Positions 16,666 through 25,030 of a stretch of 64,000 nt of DNA are shown piece by piece. Made by a program: the position numbers and the translations under genes. This DNA is from Cellulomonas terrae. Lineage in GTDB: Bacteria > Actinomycetota > Actinomycetes > Actinomycetales > Cellulomonadaceae. The stretch spans positions 42,036 through 106,035 of the forward strand of contig NZ_BJWH01000015.1 in assembly GCF_007990265.1 (NCBI RefSeq). Reading direction: 5' to 3'. Under the pieces are notes generated by a model, which saw only the letters and a program-made list of their open reading frames with translations, searched no databases and had not been told where the DNA came from. Numbering within the stretch: position 1 is the first letter of the stretch; each line of letters opens with the position of its first letter.

Positions 16666-17373
16666 ATGACAACTGCGGTGGTGACGGGCGGCGGGACGGG
16701 GATCGGAGCCGCGGTGGCGCGCAGGCTGCTGGCCGACGGGCACGACGTGGTGATCGTCGGGCGGCGTCGGGAGGTGCTCGAGGAGGCCGCCGCCGGGGTG
16801 ATGCGGGTCGAGGTCGCGGACCTGCGCGAGCCGGCCGAGGTGGCCGCTCTGGCGGAGCGGCTCGGTGCCGTGGACGTCCTCGTGCTCAACGCGGGCGGGT
16901 CGCTCGAACCGCGCGACGGGAGCCTCGCGGCGAAGGCGGACCTGTGGGTCGACGAGTTCCGGCTGAACGTGCTGACCACGGTGCTGCTCGGCGAGGCGCT
17001 GCTGCCCGCGATGCCGCGACCGGGCGGTCGGATCATCGCGATGAGCTCCGTGGCCGCCCTGCGCGGTGCGGGCTCGTACGGCGCAGCGAAGGCGGCGATC
17101 AACTCGTGGGTCACGGGCCTCGCGGCGCAGGTGGCGGCCGACGGGATCGCGGTCAACGCGGTCGCGCCCGGGTTCGTGCCTGACACGGAGTTCTGGGCGG
17201 GCCGGCTCGCCGACGCCGAGTACGCACGCCGGCTGGCACGCGTGCCCATGGGCCGGCCGGGGACGCCTGAGGAGGTCGCCGCGGCCGTCTCCTACCTGGC
17301 CTCGCCCGAGGGTGGCTGGACCACGGGACAGGTGCTCGGGGTGCACGGCGGTGCGGTGCTCGCGCGGCTCTGA
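16666..17373 (+). CDS. Short-chain dehydrogenase/reductase (SDR)
   Basis: The 235-residue protein has the SDR cofactor motif TGGGTGIG (residues 8-15), NAGG at about residue 75, and the catalytic S-Y-K set (MSSVAALRGAGSYGAAKAAI). The NADP-preferring arginines follow strand 2 (VGRRRE). I take ATG 16666 rather than an in-frame TTG at 16654. The end (GGWTTGQVLGVHGGAVL) is the usual SDR C-terminus. Substrate unknown. Confidence 0.92.
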   Translation: MTTAVVTGGGTGIGAAVARRLLADGHDVVIVGRRREVLEEAAAGVMRVEVADLREPAEVAALAERLGAVDVLVLNAGGSLEPRDGSLAAKADLWVDEFRLNVLTTVLLGEALLPAMPRPGGRIIAMSSVAALRGAGSYGAAKAAINSWVTGLAAQVAADGIAVNAVAPGFVPDTEFWAGRLADAEYARRLARVPMGRPGTPEEVAAAVSYLASPEGGWTTGQVLGVHGGAVLARL

Positions 17374-17378
17374 GGACG

Positions 17379-17423
17379 ATGTATCGCTAGGGGTTGTCAA
17401 AGATAGATCAGCGATATATCTTT
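17379..17423 (+). promoter_or_regulatory. Overlapping inverted repeats before the PadR gene
   Basis: AAAGATA (17399-17405) and TATCTTT (17417-17423) form a perfect repeat with an 11-base gap. GATGTATCGC (17379-17388) and GCGATATATC (17411-17420) form a second one with one mismatch. Both are AT-rich islands in GC-rich DNA, about 70 bases before the PadR start codon. They are candidate PadR autoregulatory sites. Confidence 0.6.
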
Positions 17424-17488
17424 ACGTCATCCGGTCGAGATCGCACGACCTCCCGGACGCCGCGACCCACATCGTCAGGAGACACCTC

Positions 17489-18223
17489 ATGCGACACCCC
17501 CACCACCCCTTCCGCAGCACCACCCCCGACCCGACCGCCGAGCGCGGCCGCACCCGCCGCCGTCGCGGCGACTTCCCCGAGGCCCCCTACGAGGAGGGCT
17601 TCGACCCGCGCCGCGGCGGACCGCGCGGCGCGTTCCCGCACGAGCACCACGAGCACCGCGGACGCGGCCCCGGCTTCGGCCCGGGCTTCGGTCCCGGCTT
17701 CGGCGGACCTGGCTTCGGCGGCCCGGGCTTCGGCCCCGGCGGCCGCGGTCGCGGTCCCGGCCGGCGCGCCGGGCGCGGCGACATCCGCGCCGCGATCCTG
17801 CTGCTCCTCGCCGAGGAGCCCATGCACGGCTACCAGCTGATCCAGCAGATCGGCGAGCGGTCGGGCGGCACGTGGCGGCCCAGCCCCGGCGCCATCTACC
17901 CGGCGCTCAACCTCCTCGAGGACGAGGGCCTCATCGCCATCACCTCCGAGTCCGGCCGCAAGATGGCCACGCTCACCGAGGCGGGCGGCACCTACGTCAC
18001 CCAGAACGCCGAGCAGCTCGGCAGCCCGTGGGAGGACGCCGCGAGCCGGCCCGCTTCCCCGGGTCGCGCGCTGCGCGGAGCCCTGGAGGCGCTCGGCGCG
18101 GCGGCTCACCAGGTCGCCCGCACGGGGACCGACGAGCAGGCGACCAAAGCCCTGGAGGTCCTCGACCGTGCACGCCGGGACCTGTACCTGATCCTCGCGG
18201 GCGACGCGACGCCGCAGGACTGA
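17489..18223 (+). CDS. PadR-family transcriptional regulator with glycine-rich N-terminus
   Basis: This 244-residue protein is longer than a usual PadR (110-180). The first 95 residues are disordered: basic, His-rich and then repeats of GPGF/GFGG. The winged helix is at about residues 97-175 (ILLLLAEEPMHGYQLIQQIG, SPGAIYPALNLLEDEGLI). A C-terminal helical tail (about 190-244) would form the dimer arm. ATG 17489 follows CAGGAG. The gene is single and ends at a strong hairpin. PadR proteins usually repress nearby transport or detoxification genes; none is adjacent here. Confidence 0.88.
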   Translation: MRHPHHPFRSTTPDPTAERGRTRRRRGDFPEAPYEEGFDPRRGGPRGAFPHEHHEHRGRGPGFGPGFGPGFGGPGFGGPGFGPGGRGRGPGRRAGRGDIRAAILLLLAEEPMHGYQLIQQIGERSGGTWRPSPGAIYPALNLLEDEGLIAITSESGRKMATLTEAGGTYVTQNAEQLGSPWEDAASRPASPGRALRGALEALGAAAHQVARTGTDEQATKALEVLDRARRDLYLILAGDATPQD

Positions 18224-18234
18224 CGCACCACCGA

Positions 18235-18270
18235 CGAGGCGCCCCGCAGCACCCGCTGCGGGGCGCCTCG
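18235..18270 (+). terminator. Strong hairpin after the PadR gene
   Basis: A perfect 16-bp stem (CGAGGCGCCCCGCAGC and its complement) closes a 4-base loop, starting 12 bases after the PadR stop. There is no T-run, as is common for actinobacterial terminators. Confidence 0.8.
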
Positions 18271-18321
18271 GCGCGTGCGCGCTCCAGGACGGCCGCGATG
18301 CCGGTGGGAGAATCTCGACCC

Positions 18322-18519
18322 ATGGTCGACCCGACGCCACCACCCACCCCGCTGCCGCGCGGCATCGGACGGGCCGCCACGGCGGCGCTCGCGCTGGAGG
18401 GGATCACGACGCTCGACGACGTCCGGGAGGTGGACCTCGACGGGCTCCTCCGGCTGCACGGCGTCGGACCGAAGGCGATCCAGGTCCTGCGCGAGGCGCT
18501 GGCCTCGACCCCGGGCTAG
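18322..18519 (+). CDS. Small helix-hairpin-helix protein
   Basis: This 65-residue protein consists almost only of a helix-hairpin-helix pair: IGRAATAALALEGITTLDDV followed by LRLHGVGPKAIQVLREAL. The GVGPKA hairpin is typical of sequence-independent DNA-binding HhH motifs and of the small DNA-binding proteins annotated in actinobacteria. It overlaps the stop of the converging DUF2071 gene by 4 bases. Confidence 0.8.
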   Translation: MVDPTPPPTPLPRGIGRAATAALALEGITTLDDVREVDLDGLLRLHGVGPKAIQVLREALASTPG

Positions 18520-19232
18520 AGCGGCATCGCGAACCGCGCGTGCACGCCCGGGGAGTACAGGACCGAGTCCGGCGGGCGGGAGGCGACCCCGGGCAGCCCC
18601 CCGGCGGCGACGAGCTCGTCGTCGAGCGACACGAGGGTCGCCCGCCGCAGCGGCCACGGCTCGTGCTCGTTGGGCACGAACCGGGTCCGCCCTCGCAGGA
18701 CGGTGTGCATGCCCCAGCGAGCGGTGAGGAAGTCGGCGAGCGGGTCTCCCTCGACGGCAGACCGTGACGGCCGGACGACGATCCGCGACGACGGCCGGTC
18801 ACCGGTGAGCCGCGTCGAGCGGTAGTCGATCGCGTCGTCGGTGCGGCGGATCGACATCCGCGCCCACTGGTACGGCACGTTCATGACGGTCCGTGCGCCG
18901 AGCACGGTGACCGCCCGCGACGCCTCGAGCGACCGGAACAGCACGCCGCGCCGGCCCTCGTCGTCGACCGTGTAGAGCCGGACGTTGATCTCGGGGAAGT
19001 TGCCGATGTACGGCAGCGCCGGTCCGGGGACCAGCGTGAACCGCTCCATCCGGAACGCGATGAGCCCGACCCACGAGGACCCGTCGAACTCGTCGGGCCG
19101 CGTCCCCGCGGGCAGCAGCGGCGCGACGGCGTCGGGCGCCACCCGCCAGTGCAGGAAGCTGGCCCGCACCCAGTCCTGCGACAGGATCACGCGCCCACGC
19201 AGCGGCGGCGCAACGCTCTGGATGGGATCCAC
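18516..19232 (-). CDS. DUF2071 (YqjF-like) protein
   Basis: The 238-residue protein shows the DUF2071 pattern: QDWVRASFLHWRVAPDAVAP near the N-terminus, a central NFPEINVRLYTVDDEGRRGV segment, then ARTVMNVPYQWARMS, and HTVLRGRTRFVPNEHEPWPL near the C-terminus. The family adopts an acetoacetate-decarboxylase-like fold with no proven reaction. ATG 19232 is the start. Transcribed alone. Confidence 0.88.
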   Translation of the reverse strand: MDPIQSVAPPLRGRVILSQDWVRASFLHWRVAPDAVAPLLPAGTRPDEFDGSSWVGLIAFRMERFTLVPGPALPYIGNFPEINVRLYTVDDEGRRGVLFRSLEASRAVTVLGARTVMNVPYQWARMSIRRTDDAIDYRSTRLTGDRPSSRIVVRPSRSAVEGDPLADFLTARWGMHTVLRGRTRFVPNEHEPWPLRRATLVSLDDELVAAGGLPGVASRPPDSVLYSPGVHARFAMPL

Positions 19233-19254
19233 AGGCTCACCGTAGGCGGGACGG

Positions 19255-19325
19255 CGACGAGCGCGGCAGTTCGCGACGAGCGCGGCAGTCGGAAGTGCCG
19301 CGCTCGTCGCGAAGTATCGCGCTCG
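19255..19325. repeat. Dispersed nested palindrome, copy B
   Basis: The inner part (19273-19310) is a 15-bp perfect stem, GCGACGAGCGCGGCA with its complement, around an 8-base loop. Outer arms repeat the same GACGAGCGCGGCAGT motif and a diverged partner (AAGTATCGCGCTCG). It lies just after the DUF4386 stop and before the DUF2071 start on the minus strand, so it can terminate the DUF4386 transcript. Confidence 0.8.
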
Positions 19326-19335
19326 GGGGCGAGGG

Positions 19336-20061
19336 TCAGGCGGCGGCGAGGGATCGGTCTCGGGAGGGTGCGCGCAGCAGCACGACGCCCAGGACCAGCA
19401 GGGCCAGGTACCAGATCGAGTAGATGGAGGAGCCGATCGTGGTGAGCGGGTCGGACGCGAGCCAGCCGGCGGGGACCAGGGTGACGGCCCAGGCGATCGC
19501 GACGACGGCGAGCGTGCGGCGCAGCCAGGCCGGAGCGACGTCGGCGGCGCGCCACGCGAGGACCCCGAGGCCGACGGCCCAGACGCCCTGCAGCAGCCAG
19601 CCCAGGTTCTCGCCGAGCGCGCCGCCGGCGTAGGCGTTGACCAGCTCGTAGGTGGCGGCGGTGGCGGCGACGGTCTCCGGGGAGGCGGACGGGTCGAGGT
19701 AGCGGTCGGCCAGGCCCGGGACGACCAGCGGCCAGCGGATCCAGCCGAGGCTCTGGACCACGGGCGCGAGCACGCCGAACGCGGTGACGGTGAGGAGGGC
19801 GGCGTCGGTGCCGCGGCTGCGGGCGAGCAGCAGGTGCAGCGCGATGACCCCGGGGATGAGCACGAGGCTGCCGCCCAGTTGCATCAGGAACAGCGCCTGC
19901 ACGGTCGAGGCGATCTCCGCGAAGGCGGGCAGCACCTCGGCGGCGGGTGCGTCGAGGACGTCGGGCCAGCCGAACGTGACGGACAGGCCGATGCTCGCGA
20001 CGAGGGCGAGGGTGCCGGAGGCGATGAGGGAGAAGGCGGCGGTGCGGCGGTCGCTGACCAT
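19336..20061 (-). CDS. DUF4386-like membrane protein
   Basis: This 241-residue protein has six or seven hydrophobic helices (for example SLIASGTLALVASIGLSVTF, FLMQLGGSLVLIPGVIALHL and the C-terminal IYSIWYLALLVLGVVLL). The pattern resembles DUF4386 integral membrane proteins, function unknown. ATG 20061 is the start. It is divergent from a TetR gene, and three TetR-type palindromes fill the 108-base gap. This membrane protein is therefore the probable target of that regulator. Confidence 0.82.
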   Translation of the reverse strand: MVSDRRTAAFSLIASGTLALVASIGLSVTFGWPDVLDAPAAEVLPAFAEIASTVQALFLMQLGGSLVLIPGVIALHLLLARSRGTDAALLTVTAFGVLAPVVQSLGWIRWPLVVPGLADRYLDPSASPETVAATAATYELVNAYAGGALGENLGWLLQGVWAVGLGVLAWRAADVAPAWLRRTLAVVAIAWAVTLVPAGWLASDPLTTIGSSIYSIWYLALLVLGVVLLRAPSRDRSLAAA

Positions 20062-20085
20062 GGCGGGCTCCTGGACGACGGAAAC

Positions 20086-20153
20086 GAGAACACTGTTCTC
20101 TCTTGTGTGAACAGTGTTCTCGCGACGCGGCGAGAAGTCAAGAACAGTGTTCT
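20086..20153. promoter_or_regulatory. Three GAACAsTGTTC operators in the DUF4386/TetR gap
   Basis: Odd-length palindromes with a single-base centre occur three times: GAGAACA-C-TGTTCTC (20086-20100), GAACA-G-TGTTC (20109-20119) and AGAACA-G-TGTTCT (20141-20153). Their centres are 21 and 33 bases apart. They lie between divergent genes and are the likely binding sites of the adjacent TetR protein. Confidence 0.85.
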
Positions 20154-20169
20154 CGTTTATGCTGCGCGG

Positions 20170-20877
20170 ATGGCTGCCACCGTCCGCGAGCGTCGTCGTC
20201 AGGAGACGACCGACGCGATCCTGCGCTCCGCTCGCACGCACCTGGAGCAGGCCGGCGTCGAGGGGGTCACGCTGCGCGCCGTGGCCCGTGACCTCGACCT
20301 CGCGGTGTCCGCGCTCTACCGCTACGTGGACAGCCGCGACGACCTGCTCACCGAGCTGCTGGTCGAGGCGTTCACGGAGCACGCCGACGCGGTGGACGCG
20401 GCCGTCGACGAGGTGGGTCCCGACGACCTCCCCGGGGCCATCACCGCCGGGCTGCGCGCGTACCGGGCGTGGTCGCTCGCGCACCCCGCGCAGTTCGGTC
20501 TGGCGTTCGGCGCGCCCGTGCCCGGCTACCACGCGCCCGCGGAACGCACGGTCGCGGTCGCCGTCCGGCCCGGCAGCCGGATCATGGGCCTCTTCGCGAC
20601 GGCGTACGAGCGCGGCCTGGTCGACGCGGACGTGCTGGCCGCCCGCGCGGCGACCCTCGACGACGGCACCGCCGCCGGGTTCGACGCCCTGGCCGCCCGG
20701 CAGTCCTACCCGCTGCCCGCACCCGCGATCGCGCTGGCCGTCGACGCGTTCGTGCGCGTCCACGGCTTCACGGTGATGGAGGTCTTCGGCCAGCTCCGCC
20801 CGCTGGTCAGTCCCGCGGACGCGTACTACGAGCAGCTGCTCCGGGAGGTCGTCACGACCCTCGGCCTGCCTCGCTGA
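20170..20877 (+). CDS. TetR-family transcriptional regulator
   Basis: The 235-residue protein has a TetR HTH at residues 8-55 (RRRQETTDAILRSARTHLEQ, LRAVARDLDLAVSALYRYVDSRDDLL). The C-terminal domain resembles the TetR_C group with WHG-like segment (HPAQFGLAFGAPVPGY). ATG 20170 is 16 bases after the third operator. It most likely represses itself and the divergent DUF4386 gene. The inducer is unknown. Confidence 0.93.
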   Translation: MAATVRERRRQETTDAILRSARTHLEQAGVEGVTLRAVARDLDLAVSALYRYVDSRDDLLTELLVEAFTEHADAVDAAVDEVGPDDLPGAITAGLRAYRAWSLAHPAQFGLAFGAPVPGYHAPAERTVAVAVRPGSRIMGLFATAYERGLVDADVLAARAATLDDGTAAGFDALAARQSYPLPAPAIALAVDAFVRVHGFTVMEVFGQLRPLVSPADAYYEQLLREVVTTLGLPR

Positions 20878-20880
20878 CCG

Positions 20881-20956
20881 CGCGCGAGAACGGCAGTCTG
20901 CGACGCGGACGGCAGTTCAGACTGCCGCGCTCGTCGGAAGCTGCCGCTCTCGCGCG
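20881..20956. repeat. Dispersed nested palindrome, copy C
   Basis: Outer arms CGCGCGAGAACGGCAG and CTGCCGCTCTCGCGCG pair at 15 of 16 positions. The inner arms (20901-20916 and 20921-20936) pair around a TCAG loop with three mismatches. It fills the gap between the converging TetR and alcohol dehydrogenase genes, suggesting a two-way terminator. Confidence 0.8.
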
Positions 20957-20977
20957 GTCCGCGTCGGGCCGCGTCGG

Positions 20978-22030
20978 TCAGCTCGCCGGGATCGTGGACG
21001 TGTCGATGACGAAGCGGTAGCGGACGTCGCTGTTCACCACGCGGTCGTAGGCCTTGTCGACGTCGTCGGCCGTGATCGTCTCGACCACCGAGCCGATCCC
21101 GTGCTCCGCGCAGAAGTCGAGCATCTCCTGGGTCTCGCGGATGCCGCCGATGTTGGACCCCGACAGGTTCCGACGGGCCCCGGTGAGCGAGAACACGCGG
21201 AACGACTGCTTGTTCTCGGGCAGCCCGACGAACACCAGCGACCCCTCGAACCGCAGCAGCGACAGGTACGCGTCGACGTCGATGTCCGCGCCGACGGTGC
21301 TGATGATGAGGTCGAACGACCGGCGCAGGTCCCGGAACGTCTGGCGGTCGCTCGTCGCGTAGTAGTGGTCGGCGCCCAGCGCGAGCCCGTCGGCCTGCTT
21401 GGACAGCGACTGGCTCAGCACGGTGACCTCGGCGCCGAGCGCGTGCGCGAGCTGGACGCCCATGTGCCCGAGCCCACCCATGCCGACGATGGCGACCTTC
21501 GTGCCCGGACCCGCACCCCAGTGCTTCAGGGGCGAGTAGAGCGTGATCCCGGCGCACAGCAGCGGTGCAGCGACGTCGAGCGAGATGCCCTCGGGGATGC
21601 GCAGCGCGTAGTTCTCGTCGACCACGATCTGCGTCGAGTAGCCGCCGTAGGTGGGCGACCCGTCGTACGACTTGCTGTTGTACGTGCCGACGTTCCCGCG
21701 CAGGCAGAACTGCTCCTCGCCGGCCAGGCACATCTCGCACTCGCGGCAGGAGTCGACGAAGCACCCGACGCCGGCACGGTCGCCGACGGCGTGCTTGGTG
21801 ACGGCCGACCCGACGGCGGAGATGACACCGGCGATCTCGTGCCCGGGGACCATCGGGAAGATCGCCCTGCCCCACTCCTCGCGGGCCTGGTGGATGTCGG
21901 AGTGGCAGATGCCGGCGTACGCGATGTCGATGAGGACGTCGTGCGCGCCGAGCTCGCGGCGCTCGACGGTGCCGCGCTCGAACGGGGCGCCGGCGGAGGG
22001 GGTGAGCAGGGCGGGGACGGTCAGGGACAC
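20978..22030 (-). CDS. Zinc-dependent alcohol dehydrogenase (AdhC/CAD-like)
   Basis: The 350-residue medium-chain dehydrogenase has the catalytic zinc ligands ([12 protein letters not shown]), the structural zinc cysteines ([17 protein letters not shown]) and a Rossmann motif [10 protein letters not shown]. The [16 protein letters not shown] segment is typical of the cinnamyl/NADP-dependent aldehyde reductase branch (YahK/AdhC). GTG 22030 follows GAGGAG. NADP(H) is the more likely cofactor. Substrates in this branch are broad aromatic and aliphatic aldehydes. Confidence 0.94.
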   Translation of the reverse strand: MSLTVPALLTPSAGAPFERGTVERRELGAHDVLIDIAYAGICHSDIHQAREEWGRAIFPMVPGHEIAGVISAVGSAVTKHAVGDRAGVGCFVDSCRECEMCLAGEEQFCLRGNVGTYNSKSYDGSPTYGGYSTQIVVDENYALRIPEGISLDVAAPLLCAGITLYSPLKHWGAGPGTKVAIVGMGGLGHMGVQLAHALGAEVTVLSQSLSKQADGLALGADHYYATSDRQTFRDLRRSFDLIISTVGADIDVDAYLSLLRFEGSLVFVGLPENKQSFRVFSLTGARRNLSGSNIGGIRETQEMLDFCAEHGIGSVVETITADDVDKAYDRVVNSDVRYRFVIDTSTIPAS

Positions 22031-22178
22031 GGAGGACTCCTCGAGGACGTGCGGGTGACTGGTTCCATCATGCGCCAGGGCGGGCCCGTCGGCGTGGGGG
22101 AGCCGCGACCGGAGGCGGACATCGGTCTCCGACGCGCGGCTGAGGTGGTCACGCGGGCCGAGGGTCCACGATGACGCC

Positions 22179-23384
22179 ATGACGACCGCAGTGCTCACCG
22201 GCAGCCGCCCCGTCACGACGTTCCGCTGGCGCGAGTGGGTGCCGTCGATCGCGGTGGCGACCGTGGTGGGGGTCCTGCTGCTGATGACGCCTGGCATCCG
22301 CGACTTCACCGTGCTGGACGGCGGGTACTCGTACGTCTCGTCGCCGACGCCGTCCGGGTACGGCGTCATCGGTGGTCTCAGCGTCCTGGCGGGGGTCGTC
22401 CTCGCCCGCCGGTGGACCGTCTGGGCGACTGCGCTCGCCTTCCTGCCTTTCCTGTTCGTGCCGTGGATGGGCGGGTTCGTCTGGGGCTGGTGGCTCGGCC
22501 TGCTGGGCATCGCCGCCCTCGCGGCGCTGGACGGGGTGTCGCGCGCGGTTGTCCCGGCAGGTGTCGCCCTCCTGATCGCGGTGCAGTACTGCAGCACCGA
22601 GATCCCCGCCTACCTGCCGATCGGAGCGGTCACGTCGGGCATCGATGACGACTTCGAGACGTACGCGTTCGTCGCGTACTTCCTGGCGATCGCCATCACG
22701 GTCGGCATCGCGGCGCTGATCGGCTCGGTCCAGCGGTCCCGGTCGCGGGAGGAGGGCGTCGCCGCTGCGCAGCGGCACGCCTTGCAGGTCGAGTCCCTCG
22801 CCGGCGAGCGTGCCCGGCTCGCCCGGGACCTGCACGACGTCGTCGCCCACCACGTCTCGCTGGTCGCGGTCCGCGCGGAGTCGGCGCCCTTCCTGCACCC
22901 GGGCCTGGACGACGACGCGCGCGCGGTGCTGGCGGACATCGCCCAGGACGCCCGCGAGGCGCTGACCGAGCTGCGTCAGGTCCTCATCGTCCTGCAGCGC
23001 ACGTCCGACGAGACCGAGCGCACCCCGCAGCCGACGGCGTGCGACGTCGACGACCTGGTGTCGGGCGCGGTCGCGGCAGGGCAGGCGATCGAGCTCGGGG
23101 GTGCGTGGCGCGAGGTCCCGCCGGCCGCGGGCTACGTGCTCTACCGCGCCGTCCAGGAGGGGCTGACCAACGCCCGCCGGCACGCCCCGGGGAGCCGGAC
23201 CACCATCACCCGGAGGCAGTCCGACACCGTCGTCGGCTTCCGGATGACCAACGCGGCCGACGGTGCTGCCGACGCGGGTCGCGGCCTGATCGGGATGCGC
23301 GAACGGGTGGAGGCGCTGGGTGGCACGATGACGGCCGTGGTCGCCGACGGGGAGTTCGTGCTGGACATCCAGGTGCCTGCATGA
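22179..23384 (+). CDS. Sensor histidine kinase, NarL/LiaS type
   Basis: This 401-residue kinase has four to six N-terminal membrane helices (residues 20-180) without a recognisable periplasmic sensor domain. The HisKA_3 dimerisation helix carries the phospho-acceptor His in [20 protein letters not shown] (about residue 222). The ATPase domain has an N-box ([13 protein letters not shown]) and G-box ([16 protein letters not shown]). It overlaps the response regulator by 4 bases. The signal is unknown. Confidence 0.93.
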   Translation: MTTAVLTGSRPVTTFRWREWVPSIAVATVVGVLLLMTPGIRDFTVLDGGYSYVSSPTPSGYGVIGGLSVLAGVVLARRWTVWATALAFLPFLFVPWMGGFVWGWWLGLLGIAALAALDGVSRAVVPAGVALLIAVQYCSTEIPAYLPIGAVTSGIDDDFETYAFVAYFLAIAITVGIAALIGSVQRSRSREEGVAAAQRHALQVESLAGERARLARDLHDVVAHHVSLVAVRAESAPFLHPGLDDDARAVLADIAQDAREALTELRQVLIVLQRTSDETERTPQPTACDVDDLVSGAVAAGQAIELGGAWREVPPAAGYVLYRAVQEGLTNARRHAPGSRTTITRRQSDTVVGFRMTNAADGAADAGRGLIGMRERVEALGGTMTAVVADGEFVLDIQVPA

Positions 23385-24025
23385 CCCGCGTCGTCGTCGC
23401 CGACGACCAGCCGGTCGTGCTGCAGGGGTTCGCGGCGATCATCGGGGCTGCGCCGGACCTCGAGGTGGTGGGGGCCGCGAAGGACGGACGAGAGCTCCTG
23501 CGTCTGGTCGCCGCCGAGAAGCCCGACGTCGCGGTGGTCGACGTGCGGATGCCGGTCCTCGACGGGATCGCCGCCACGGCCCGGATCAGCGCGGAGCACC
23601 CGTCGACCCGCGTGCTGATCCTCACGACGTTCGACCTGGACGAGTACGTCTACGACGCCCTGCGCGCCGGGGCCAGCGGCTTCCTGCTCAAGGACGTCAC
23701 GGCGGACCGGCTGGTCGAGGCCGTGCGGATGGTCGCGGAGGGCTCGATGCTGCTGGGGCCGACCGTCACCCGGCGGCTGGTCGAGGACTTCACCGCCCGG
23801 TCGTCGCCGGTCGCGGTGACCGGGATCGCGGACCTGACACCTCGGGAGCTCGAGATCATGCGGGCGGTGGCGCGCGGTCTGTCGAACGCGGAGATCGGCG
23901 CGGAGCTCTGGATCGCCGAGCCGACCGTGAAGTCCCACGTCTCGGAGGCGCTGCGCAAGCTGGGCTGCCGCGACCGGGTGCAGCTGGTGATCGCGGCCTA
24001 CGAGTCGGGGCTCGTCGGGACCTGA
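23381..24025 (+). CDS. NarL/FixJ-type response regulator
   Basis: The 214-residue protein has a receiver domain (VVVADDQPVV, phospho-acceptor Asp in VAVVDVRMPVLDG, Lys in LLKDV) and a LuxR-type HTH (LTPRELEIMRAVARGLSNAE, VKSHVSEALRKLGCRDR). ATG 23381 overlaps the kinase stop. Together they make a two-component system. The last 28 bases overlap the converging methyltransferase gene. Confidence 0.95.
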   Translation: MTRVVVADDQPVVLQGFAAIIGAAPDLEVVGAAKDGRELLRLVAAEKPDVAVVDVRMPVLDGIAATARISAEHPSTRVLILTTFDLDEYVYDALRAGASGFLLKDVTADRLVEAVRMVAEGSMLLGPTVTRRLVEDFTARSSPVAVTGIADLTPRELEIMRAVARGLSNAEIGAELWIAEPTVKSHVSEALRKLGCRDRVQLVIAAYESGLVGT

Positions 24026-24837
24026 CGCCGGCGCCCGACGTAGAGGAGGTGGCCGGCGGTAGCGAGTACGCCGGGGTCGGACGCCGTCGCGACGAGCCGG
24101 TCGAGCAGCCGGCTGTACGCGGAGGGGTGCTCGGTCCGCAGCGCCTCGAACCCGTCCTCGACGCCGGTGAGGAAGCCGTGCGTGGAGGCCAGCGACACCG
24201 TCGCGAAGCCGTGCGACTCGAAGAACGGCGCGACCTGCGCCGGCTCGACGCCGTAGACGTGCGTGAACCGTTCGGGCACGGCGTTCTCGAGCACGCCGTC
24301 GTCGAGCAGCCGGTCTTGGAACGCCGGGTCGGCCAGCTGCCACCGCTCGTCGGCCAGCGACACCAGCCGGCGGACGGACACGTACCGCGGCATGAGCGCC
24401 ACGGCGACCAGACCCCCCGGTCGCGTGACGCGGGCGAGCTCCTGCGCGGCGCGGGCGCGGTCGGGTGCCGTCGTCAGGTGGTACATCGGGCCGAGGCTCA
24501 GGACCGCGTCGAAGGTGGCGTCGCCCCAGCGGGACAGGTCCCGGGCGTCGATCTGGACGACCTCGCGGACCGTCCCGGCGGGCAGCGAGGACTCGGCGAT
24601 GGCGAGCAGCTCAGGGGAGAGGTCCGCCAGCGTCACGTCCCAGCCGAGCTCGGCGAGCCACACCGAGTACGGGCCGGTGCCGCCGCCCAGGTCGAGCGCC
24701 CGGCCGGGGGCGTCGAGGTGGGGTTCCAGGAGCCGGGTGGTGAGCACGCGTTCGAGGAGGCCCTCCGCGGAGAGCAGGCGGTCGCGCTCGTGGTGGCTCT
24801 TCGCGGCGTAGTAGGCCTGCACGGCCGACGGGTCCAT
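23998..24837 (-). CDS. Class I SAM-dependent methyltransferase
   Basis: The 279-residue protein has motif I (ALDLGGGTGPYSVWLAELG), motif II acid (VTLADLS) and the post-motif region (DAVLSLGPMYHL). ATG 24837 overlaps the stop of a 21-codon ORF (TGATG), so the two are likely translated together. Its 3' end overlaps the response regulator on the opposite strand. The substrate is not evident. Confidence 0.9.
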   Translation of the reverse strand: MDPSAVQAYYAAKSHHERDRLLSAEGLLERVLTTRLLEPHLDAPGRALDLGGGTGPYSVWLAELGWDVTLADLSPELLAIAESSLPAGTVREVVQIDARDLSRWGDATFDAVLSLGPMYHLTTAPDRARAAQELARVTRPGGLVAVALMPRYVSVRRLVSLADERWQLADPAFQDRLLDDGVLENAVPERFTHVYGVEPAQVAPFFESHGFATVSLASTHGFLTGVEDGFEALRTEHPSAYSRLLDRLVATASDPGVLATAGHLLYVGRRRQVPTSPDS

Positions 24838-24902
24838 CAGGCGCGCCGCACCAGCGCGACGACGCTGCTCGCGCGGATCGGGTGGTGACGGGGGAGGTCC
24901 AT
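24837..24902 (-). CDS. 21-residue upstream ORF coupled to the methyltransferase
   Basis: A 21-codon ORF (ATG 24902) encodes MDLPRHHPIRASSVVALVRR plus Ala, rich in Arg and His. Its TGA shares bases with the methyltransferase start. Size, basic composition and coupling resemble actinobacterial leader peptides, but there is no Cys or amino-acid run, and no clear ribosome site, so it may be leaderless. It could also simply be a chance frame. Confidence 0.45.
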   Translation of the reverse strand: MDLPRHHPIRASSVVALVRRA

Positions 24903-24988
24903 GAGCCGGACGCTACGTCCGCCCCGACGCACCCGGCGAGGGAAATGACGTATCAGGGGCGCTCGCTGCGCCTCTTGCGAGGTGACGG

Positions 24989-25030
24989 GACGGACGGCCT
25001 GCGCCCGGAGGGGAGCGCAGGCCGTCCGTC
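24989..25030 (-). terminator. Hairpin after the F420/NADP-type reductase gene
   Basis: A perfect 16-bp stem (GACGGACGGCCTGCGC and complement) with a 10-base loop begins directly at the stop codon of the gene at 25031 and lies downstream of it on the minus strand. Confidence 0.8.
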
